From contig DEDN01000021.1 of NCBI GenBank assembly GCA_002349565.1, forward strand, positions 5,326 to 16,128: DNA of 10,803 nt, in the 5' to 3' direction. This document shows, in pieces, positions 5,989-10,803 of the stretch (its first letter is position 1; every line of letters begins with the position of its first letter). The notes under the pieces were generated by a model. The model was not told where the DNA came from. It did no database searches and saw nothing but the letters and a program-made list of their open reading frames with translations. The DNA comes from Alphaproteobacteria bacterium UBA2903 (GTDB lineage Bacteria; Pseudomonadota; Alphaproteobacteria; CAAGCB01; CAG-977). The position numbers and the translations under genes are program-made.

Positions 5989-6026
5989 ATCCTTGAATAT
6001 CTGAAAGAGCCATTAACGAAAAGGAT
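5989..6026 (+). promoter_or_regulatory. atpD leader: ribosome site with possible pairing partner
   Basis: AAGGAT (6021-6026) is the ribosome site of atpD, 5 bases before ATG 6032. ATCCTT (5989-5994) is its exact complement, with 26 bases between. The 63-bp gap 5969-6031 between the AAA+ gene and atpD has no visible terminator or good promoter, so read-through from upstream is likely. The 6-bp pairing is short and may be chance. Confidence 0.35.
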
Positions 6027-6031
6027 ATACG

Positions 6032-7444
6032 ATGACAGAACTTGAATCCCCCCGCAACACAGGTCGTATTCACGCCATTCAAGGCAGTGTCGTCGATATT
6101 TCTTTCCCCGATTCTCTGCCCGCCGTTTTCAACGAACTGCGCGTCGGCGATTTGGTGCTGGAAGTGCAGGCGCACTTGGACGGACAGACCGTCCGCGCTT
6201 TGGCAATGGGACCGACCCGCGGATTGGCGCGCGGACAGGAAGTCTTTGACACCGAACACATGCTGACCGTTCCCGTCGGGGACAAGATTTTGGGCAGAAT
6301 GTTCAACGTGTTCGGCGACACCATTGACGGCGGGGCGGGTATCGGCGAAACGGAACGCCGCCCCATTCACAATCATTCTTTGCCGTTGGCGCGCCGCAGC
6401 GTGGATTCCAAAGTCTTTGTGTCGGGAATTAAGGCGATTGACTTGCTTGCCCCGATGGAACGCGGCGGAAAGGCGGGGCTGTTCGGCGGCGCGGGCGTGG
6501 GCAAAACCGTTCTGATTACCGAAATGATTAACAACATGGTCGGACGCTATGAAGGCGTGTCCCTGTTCTGCGGTGTCGGCGAACGCTGCCGCGAAGGCGA
6601 ACAGCTGTACCGCGAAATGCGCGACGCGGGCGTTCTGGACAAGACGATTATGATGTTCGGACAGATGAACGAAGCGCCGGGGATTCGTTTCCGCGTGGCG
6701 CACGCCGCTTTGGCGATGGCGGAATACTTCCGCGACGAAAAAAAACAAGACGTTTTGCTGTTGATTGACAACGTGTTCCGCTTTGTGCAGGCAGGGTCGG
6801 AAATCTCTGTTTTGATGGGACAGATGCCGTCGCGCGTGGGCTATCAGCCGTCTTTGGCAACCGACATCGCGTCTTTGCAGGAACGCATTTCTTCGACGGC
6901 GACGGGGGCGATTACCTCGATTCAAGCCGTGTACGTCCCCGCGGACGATTTGACCGACCCGTCGGCAAGCCACACGTTCGCGCATTTGTCGTCCAACATC
7001 GTTCTGTCCCGCGCGCGGGTGTCGCAAGGCTTGTATCCCGCCGTCGATCCGCTGGCGTCGGGGTCGAACATGCTGACGCCTTTGACCGTCGGCGAACGCC
7101 ATTATCGGGTTGCGACCGCCGTTCGTCGCACTTTGGCGGAATACGAGGAACTGAAAGACATCATCGCGATGCTGGGCTTTGACGAACTGCCCGAAAACGA
7201 CCAAAAGACCGTGATGAAAGCCCGTAAACTGGAACGTTTCCTGACTCAGCCGTTCTTTACGACAAAGCACTTTACGGGCATGGACGGCAAGTCTGTCGAG
7301 CTGGACGACACGCTGACGGGCTGTGAAAAGATTTTGTCGGGCGAAGTCGACGATTTGCCCGAAAACGCGTTCTATATGGTCGGCACGATTGACGACGCGA
7401 TTGAAAAAGCCAAAAAGCTCAAGGAGGCGGAAAACGCGGCATGA
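6032..7444 (+). CDS. atpD: N-ATPase F1 subunit beta (catalytic)
   Basis: A 470-aa catalytic subunit of the cytoplasmic F1 head, hydrolysing or making ATP at the alpha-beta interface. Seen: P-loop GGAGVGKT (152-159), GVGERCREGE (181-190) with the catalytic glutamate E184, Walker B LLLIDNVFRF (242-251), MGQMPSRVGYQPSLATD (262-278) and YVPADDLTDPS (301-311). The DELSEED lever that pushes gamma reads DELPEND (384-390), with a proline and one acidic residue fewer. As first gene of the operon, ahead of atpC, it follows the N-ATPase order rather than the usual order with atpD near the end. GERCREG, where ordinary F-type beta has GERTREG, also fits my recollection of N-type sequences. It overlaps atpC by four bases (ATGA). 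The ribosome site is AAGGA at 6021-6025. Confidence 0.96.
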   Translation: MTELESPRNTGRIHAIQGSVVDISFPDSLPAVFNELRVGDLVLEVQAHLDGQTVRALAMGPTRGLARGQEVFDTEHMLTVPVGDKILGRMFNVFGDTIDGGAGIGETERRPIHNHSLPLARRSVDSKVFVSGIKAIDLLAPMERGGKAGLFGGAGVGKTVLITEMINNMVGRYEGVSLFCGVGERCREGEQLYREMRDAGVLDKTIMMFGQMNEAPGIRFRVAHAALAMAEYFRDEKKQDVLLLIDNVFRFVQAGSEISVLMGQMPSRVGYQPSLATDIASLQERISSTATGAITSIQAVYVPADDLTDPSASHTFAHLSSNIVLSRARVSQGLYPAVDPLASGSNMLTPLTVGERHYRVATAVRRTLAEYEELKDIIAMLGFDELPENDQKTVMKARKLERFLTQPFFTTKHFTGMDGKSVELDDTLTGCEKILSGEVDDLPENAFYMVGTIDDAIEKAKKLKEAENAA

Positions 7445-7857
7445 GGCTGAAAACCCTGACCCCCGCAGGCATTGTCGTTGACGAACAGGTTTCCCGCGTT
7501 CGGTTTGAAGCGTTGGACGGGTCGTTTACGTTTTTGCCGAAACACGCGGACTTTGTAACCGTCATCGTGCCGGGGATTGCGTCTTTCACGCCTGCGGAAC
7601 ACCCCGAACGGGAGGTTTTCATGGCTTGCGACAGCGGCGTTTTGGTCAAAGACAACGCGACCGTTCTGCTGTCCGTGCGCCGCGCCGTCATCAGCGACAA
7701 TCTGGAAGAATTGTCCCGCACCATCAGGGAAGAATTCAAAAAGGACGAGGAAAGCCGCAAAACCGTCAACGCCGCCATGGCGCGGCTGGAGGTCGGATTG
7801 ACCCGCGCCGTCGTCATGCGCAACATCAACAATCAGCCCGATCAGCTGAAAGGATAA
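7441..7857 (+). CDS. atpC: N-ATPase F1 subunit epsilon
   Basis: A 138-aa central-stalk subunit linking gamma to the c ring. Residues 1-85 have the beta-sandwich pattern of epsilon: MRLKTLTPAG at the start, then DGSFTFLPKHADFVTVIVPG, where ordinary epsilon has a similar GxxGILPGHAP segment. A charged helical C-terminal part follows (about 88-130). It lies directly after atpD, as in N-ATPase operons, overlapping it by four bases. AAGGAGG (7421-7427) is 13 bases upstream of the ATG, rather far, so coupling to atpD translation is likely. Sequence divergence from ordinary epsilon makes position in the operon an important part of the call. Confidence 0.9.
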   Translation: MRLKTLTPAGIVVDEQVSRVRFEALDGSFTFLPKHADFVTVIVPGIASFTPAEHPEREVFMACDSGVLVKDNATVLLSVRRAVISDNLEELSRTIREEFKKDEESRKTVNAAMARLEVGLTRAVVMRNINNQPDQLKG

Positions 7858-7861
7858 CTTT

Positions 7862-8281
7862 ATGAATCTGGAAATCGCCAAAAAAGAGCAGGCTAAAAAC
7901 GAAAACGCTTTGGCGGAACGGCTGGCGCGCCGCGCGTCGCGGCACTTGGTCAACAAAACGGACAAAGACGCGTTCAAACCCGCCATGGGGTTGTCTTTTC
8001 TGGGCGCGCTGGGCTGGAATATTCCTATTCCGACGTTTTTGGGGGCGATGCTGGGACGCTGGATGGATGCGAATTACAAAACCGCGTCGGTGTCTTGGAC
8101 GCTGAACTTTCTGCTGCTGGGATTTCTGGTCGGACTGGTCGGCGCGTGGCAATGGCTGAAACGCGAGGGAATCGACCGCGCGCAAAAAGAACAAAACCGC
8201 CGCAACGCTTTGGTTGACCAAGCGGAGGACGACGCCGACGCAAGGACACAGACTTTCGAAGAAGACGGAGGGGAACAATGA
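7862..8281 (+). CDS. atpQ: N-ATPase accessory membrane protein AtpQ
   Basis: A 139-aa small membrane protein of the AtpI-like type found in N-ATPase operons. It has a charged N-terminus (1-40), two predicted membrane helices at about 44-66 (LSFLGALGWNIPIPTFLGA) and 79-99, and a strongly charged C-terminus ending EEDGGEQ. The GWNIPIPTFLGAMLGRWMD segment resembles the first-helix pattern of AtpI, whose relatives help assemble the c ring; the same role here is inference. Its place between atpC and atpR is diagnostic. AAGGA at 7850-7854 serves as ribosome site, and it overlaps atpR by four bases. Confidence 0.85.
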   Translation: MNLEIAKKEQAKNENALAERLARRASRHLVNKTDKDAFKPAMGLSFLGALGWNIPIPTFLGAMLGRWMDANYKTASVSWTLNFLLLGFLVGLVGAWQWLKREGIDRAQKEQNRRNALVDQAEDDADARTQTFEEDGGEQ

Positions 8282-8577
8282 ACTTGAACCCCGTTTCGGT
8301 TTCAATCGGTTTGGCGGCGGGCGCCGTGATGGGCGCGCTGTATTTCGGCGGGCTGTTTTGGTCGGTTATGCGGTTGAAAGCCGTTGAACACAAAAAACGG
8401 TTTTTGTTTTTCAGCTGGCTGTTGCGGTCCATCGGGCTGATAGGCGGATTGTTCGTTTTGACGCGTTATGACGAACAGGTTTTGTTCGCGGGCGTCGTCG
8501 GGCTGTTTGCCGCCCGCTTCGTCATCGTCCGCACGGTAAAAAAACAACTGAGGGCAAAGGAGAAACCCGCATGTTAG
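8278..8577 (+). CDS. atpR: N-ATPase accessory membrane protein AtpR
   Basis: A 99-aa very hydrophobic protein with three predicted membrane helices at about 8-30, 43-61 and 67-86. It contains GALYFGGLFWSVMRL (19-33), which matches the remembered pattern of the N-ATPase-specific AtpR family, and an arginine in each later helix (R50, R80). Such membrane arginines have been suggested to interact with the c-subunit carboxylates, but the function is not settled. The gene overlaps atpQ by four bases and atpB by seven, so its translation is tied to both. Confidence 0.85.
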   Translation: MNLNPVSVSIGLAAGAVMGALYFGGLFWSVMRLKAVEHKKRFLFFSWLLRSIGLIGGLFVLTRYDEQVLFAGVVGLFAARFVIVRTVKKQLRAKEKPAC

Positions 8578-9299
8578 AAATTTACGATCAGCAAATCGCT
8601 TTTGTGCTGCCGTACGTCAACTTTCCCGTCAACTGGACGATTGCGTCGACGTGGATTGTGATGGCGGTGCTGCTGCTGGTGTCGTTTCTGGCGACCCGCA
8701 ATCTGAAAACGGGCGACAAGGTGTCCCATTGGCAGACCGCGATGGAAGTGATGGTCAAGCTGATTTACGGGCAAATCGACGAAATGACCAAAGGCGGAAA
8801 AGCAATGACTTATCTGCCGTTTATCGGGACGCTGTTTTTGTTCATTCTGACGTGCAATCTGATGACGCTGATTCCCGAATTCAAATCTCCGACGGCTTCG
8901 CTGTCCACGACGGGGGCTTTGGCGATTATGGTGCTGATCGGAATTCCGTTCTTCGGCATTAAAAACGCGGGGATGAAAAAGTATTTGAAAAAATACATCG
9001 AACCGTCGCCCGCCATGCTGCCGTTCAATGTGTTAAGCGAACTGACGTCGACGGGCGCCATGGCCGTCCGTTTGTTCGGCAACGTTTTGTCGGGCGTTAT
9101 CATCGGTTCGATTTGTCTGATGCTGGTTCCGTTCATTCTGCCTTTGCCGATGCAGGTGCTGGGGCTGTTTACGGGGATGATTCAGGCTTACATTTTTGCA
9201 ATGCTGGCATTGATGTACGTTTCGTCCGTCCATGACGACGAAGACGAGCCGCCCGCCGTTCAAAATAAAAAACAAGCACTCGAAACTTTAGAAAAATAA
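8571..9299 (+). CDS. atpB: N-ATPase Fo subunit a
   Basis: A 242-aa membrane stator subunit that forms the ion half-channels next to the c ring. The essential arginine is R167 in MAVRLFGNVLSG, and GMIQAYIFAML (202-212) holds the conserved glutamine. FILTCNLMTLIPEF (91-104) and PFNVLSEL (151-158) are also typical. Five or six hydrophobic segments are visible, and the C-terminal tail is acidic (HDDEDEPP) and cytoplasmic-looking. The start ATG 8571 overlaps the end of atpR and has AAAGGAG 8 bases upstream. A 15-bp gap leads to atpE. Confidence 0.95.
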   Translation: MLEIYDQQIAFVLPYVNFPVNWTIASTWIVMAVLLLVSFLATRNLKTGDKVSHWQTAMEVMVKLIYGQIDEMTKGGKAMTYLPFIGTLFLFILTCNLMTLIPEFKSPTASLSTTGALAIMVLIGIPFFGIKNAGMKKYLKKYIEPSPAMLPFNVLSELTSTGAMAVRLFGNVLSGVIIGSICLMLVPFILPLPMQVLGLFTGMIQAYIFAMLALMYVSSVHDDEDEPPAVQNKKQALETLEK

Positions 9300-9300
9300 C

Positions 9301-9306
9301 AGGAGG
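9301..9306 (+). promoter_or_regulatory. Strong ribosome site of atpE
   Basis: AGGAGG, 8 bases before ATG 9315, is the closest match to the consensus among the sites I checked here. It fits the need for many c subunits per complex. Confidence 0.8.
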
Positions 9307-9314
9307 ACTGTATT

Positions 9315-9593
9315 ATGGATTTAGTCGCTATTTTGGGTTCCATTTCGATTTTCACCGCGGGATTTTGCTTGAGCATCGGCGCGTCCGCCGCCGGTTTGGC
9401 GGAAGGCTACGCGGTGGCATCGGGGTTGACGTCTTTGGCGCAGCAGCCCGACGAAGCGGGATCGATTTCCCGCACGATGTTCATTTCTTTGGCGATTGTC
9501 GAAACGTCGGGGATTTACTGCTTCGTCGTCGCGATGATTTTGCTGTTCGCCAATCCGTTCTGGCAGTATGCGATTTCCACGGTTGCGAAATAA
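9315..9593 (+). CDS. atpE: N-ATPase Fo subunit c (rotor ring)
   Basis: A 92-aa helical hairpin. Helix 1 spans about 5-40, the polar loop is QQPDE (43-47), and helix 2 spans about 53-80. The ion-binding glutamate is E63 in AIVETSGIYCF. Counterparts of the Na+ ligands of Ilyobacter-type c subunits are T64, S65 and Y68 (EST there, ETS here). Helix 1 has E30 in GLAEGYA, where Na+-type rotors have glutamine, so each site has two carboxylates. As I recall, this is usual in N-type c subunits. The ending ILLFANPFW is family-like. The small-residue pattern GASAAG (22-27) in helix 1 sets ring packing; ring size cannot be read. N-ATPases were first proposed to pump Na+, but the Burkholderia pseudomallei N-type ring was reported to be H+ specific, so specificity is open. 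Confidence 0.95.
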   Translation: MDLVAILGSISIFTAGFCLSIGASAAGLAEGYAVASGLTSLAQQPDEAGSISRTMFISLAIVETSGIYCFVVAMILLFANPFWQYAISTVAK

Positions 9594-9598
9594 GCCCT

Positions 9599-9612
9599 TC
9601 CTTTTGAAAGGA
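9599..9612 (+). promoter_or_regulatory. Hairpin covering the atpF ribosome site
   Basis: TCCTT (9599-9603) pairs with AAGGA (9608-9612) across the loop TTGA. AAAGGA at 9607-9612 is the site with ideal 8-base spacing to ATG 9621. A second AAAGGA at 9614-9619 is only one base from the ATG and is too close. Local pairing could hold atpF translation below that of atpE, which needs many more copies. The stem is short. Confidence 0.45.
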
Positions 9613-9620
9613 TAAAGGAC

Positions 9621-10409
9621 ATGTCAATAGATTACACCACCATTTTGGCGCAAATCGTCAACTTTACGGTGCTGGCGTGGGCGTTGTACAAATTCCTGTA
9701 CAAGCCTTTGCTTGCCGCGATTGCTGCGCGTGAAAAACACATCGCGGATGAAGTCAAAAACGCCGAAGACCTGTCGACGGAAGCCGAACGGAAGCTGGCG
9801 GATTTGAACAAGCGTTATCAGGAAATCGACGCGGAAAAAACGCAAATCCTGAACGAAGCCCGCGACGAAGCCGCCGCTTTGCGCAAGCAGCTGGAACAGG
9901 ATGCGCGCGCCGAAGTTTTGGAACAAAAACTGTTGCTTCAGCAGGAATTCGACCGCGAAAAAGCCGTTATGACCAACGAAATCCGTCAGACGGTTGTGGC
10001 AAATTTCCTTGAATTCGCGCGCAAGGCGTTCAAACGCATGGCAAACGAAGAACTGGAAGAACGCTTTGTTTCCGTGTTCAAGGAACAGTTGCGCGATATG
10101 CCGTCCAAGGACAAAAAAGTTCTGAGCGCGGAAGGGCAGAAATCGCCGCTGCGCGTGTCAACATCCGAAGAATTGACCGCGGAAGCGCAAAGCGGGCTGA
10201 AAAAAATGCTGGCGGAAGTGCTGGAGTTGGACGACGAACCCGAAGTCGAATTCGATGTCAATCCGCGTTTGCTGTGCGGCATTGAATTTTCGGTCAACGG
10301 CAATGTCGTGTCGTGGAACTTGGACGATTATTTGAACGCTTTTACGGCGAAAGTCGACGAAGCGCTGGAAAATATGACTCTGCGTCTGGGACGCGAGGAA
10401 AACGCATAA
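9621..10409 (+). CDS. atpF: N-ATPase subunit b with delta-like C-terminal domain
   Basis: A 262-aa peripheral-stalk subunit, much longer than the usual 155-175 aa. It has one N-terminal membrane helix (about 8-27, ILAQIVNFTVLAWALYKFLY), then the b-type KPLLAAIAAREK entry into a long charged coiled coil (about 35-150). From about 175 a globular tail resembles the C-terminal part of the delta/OSCP subunit. LRVSTSEELTAEAQSGLKKM, then VEFDVNPRLLCGIEFSVNG and VVSWNLDDYL, match in order the delta pattern of a helix, 'DPxLIGG' and 'DxSxxxxL'. No delta gene lies between atpF and atpA, as in other N-ATPase operons, so this domain probably contacts the top of the alpha-beta head in place of delta. Its ribosome site lies in a small hairpin. 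Confidence 0.93.
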   Translation: MSIDYTTILAQIVNFTVLAWALYKFLYKPLLAAIAAREKHIADEVKNAEDLSTEAERKLADLNKRYQEIDAEKTQILNEARDEAAALRKQLEQDARAEVLEQKLLLQQEFDREKAVMTNEIRQTVVANFLEFARKAFKRMANEELEERFVSVFKEQLRDMPSKDKKVLSAEGQKSPLRVSTSEELTAEAQSGLKKMLAEVLELDDEPEVEFDVNPRLLCGIEFSVNGNVVSWNLDDYLNAFTAKVDEALENMTLRLGREENA

Positions 10410-10424
10410 ACAACAGGGGAAACC

Positions 10425-10803
10425 ATGATTTTAGATACCGTAAAAGACGCCTTTTCCGTCGTACAGGATACGATTGACAAACAGTCCGCCTCAGTCAACG
10501 TCGAAGAAATCAGCACGGTTTCCTCCGTATCGGGCGGAACGGCGGAAGTGTCCCGCTTGGACAATGTTCAAATGGAAGAACTGCTGATGTTCCCGAACGA
10601 TGTTATGGGACTGGCGTTCACTTTGGCGGAAAATTCTGTCGGCGTCGTGTTTTTGAACAATCCCGACGATGTCAAAGCGGGCGACCGCGTTTACCGCACG
10701 GGACGCGTGGTCGACGTTCCAGTCGGCGACCGTCTGCTGGGGCGCGTTATCGATCCGCTGGGCAATCCGCTGGATGGACGGGGCCCCATCGATGGGGAAC
10801 TGA
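10425..10803 (+). CDS. atpA: N-ATPase F1 subunit alpha, 5' part only
   Basis: The first 126 codons are in the window; the rest, with the nucleotide-binding domain, lies beyond 10803. The start ATG 10425 has AGGGGA at 10415-10420. After a family-typical N-terminal helix, residues show the alpha beta-barrel: STVSSVSGGTAEVSRLDNVQ, then ENSVGVVFLNNPDDVKAGD, and VPVGDRLLGRVIDPLGNPLD (98-117). GNPLDGRGPI places it as alpha rather than beta. Alpha is the non-catalytic partner that alternates with beta in the head. A gamma gene (atpG) is expected just downstream. Confidence 0.95.
   Translation, partial: MILDTVKDAFSVVQDTIDKQSASVNVEEISTVSSVSGGTAEVSRLDNVQMEELLMFPNDVMGLAFTLAENSVGVVFLNNPDDVKAGDRVYRTGRVVDVPVGDRLLGRVIDPLGNPLDGRGPIDGEL

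Noticed and set aside
4271..7270. A 999-codon open frame on the minus strand across the AAA+ gene and atpD
   Set aside because: It is codon-aligned with both sense genes. It stays open because their sense codons avoid TTA, CTA and TCA, which would read as stops in antisense. The translation is rich in His, Arg, Gln and Phe, with no known domain and no ribosome site.
1..10803. CRISPR arrays, insertion sequences, rRNA or integrases
   Set aside because: I saw no regularly spaced direct repeats, transposase or integrase motifs, terminal repeats with target duplications, or rRNA-like sequence in the window.

Overview
The window looks like a chromosomal segment of a Gram-negative bacterium of moderate G+C content. 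It makes meso-diaminopimelate by the one-step DapL route and carries an N-type rotary ATPase. The visible families are too widely shared to name a phylum. An uncultivated, possibly anaerobic or host-associated lineage is plausible, but this is inference.

Left end (1-1125, minus strand): an A+T-richer two-gene unit. It holds an M.EcoRI-family adenine DNA methyltransferase (100-1125) and, overlapping it by four bases, the first 34 codons of a protein that looks like a DUF262 (GmrSD N-terminal type) protein running off the edge. This is a restriction-modification-like or defence-like pair. A terminator-like hairpin with a T7 tract sits directly before the methyltransferase ATG. A perfect 10-bp inverted repeat further upstream could form a competing antiterminator.

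Middle (1126-1561): a 436-bp divergent intergenic region with several small hairpins and no convincing gene. From 1562 everything is on the plus strand and closely packed: a 95-aa protein of unknown function, dapL (LL-diaminopimelate aminotransferase), dapF (diaminopimelate epimerase), and an unusual double-ring Clp/Hsp100-like AAA+ protein. The AAA+ protein has no N-domain and no middle domain, a degenerate first ATPase ring, altered pore loops in both rings, and a proline-rich tail.

Right part (6032-10803): an N-ATPase operon in the order atpD-C-Q-R-B-E-F-A, with atpA cut by the window edge. The order, the two extra membrane proteins AtpQ and AtpR, the absence of a separate delta gene and a long b subunit with a delta-like C-terminus are the hallmarks of this family. 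The c subunit has carboxylates in both helices (E30, E63) and hydroxyl residues T64, S65 and Y68 at the ion site. Coupling to Na+ or H+ therefore cannot be decided from sequence alone. The largest gap on the plus strand after 1562 is 63 bp with no visible terminator, so dap, clp-like and atp genes may share a transcript. The best candidates for undescribed biology are the DUF262-methyltransferase pair with its attenuator-like leader, and the divergent AAA+ protein.
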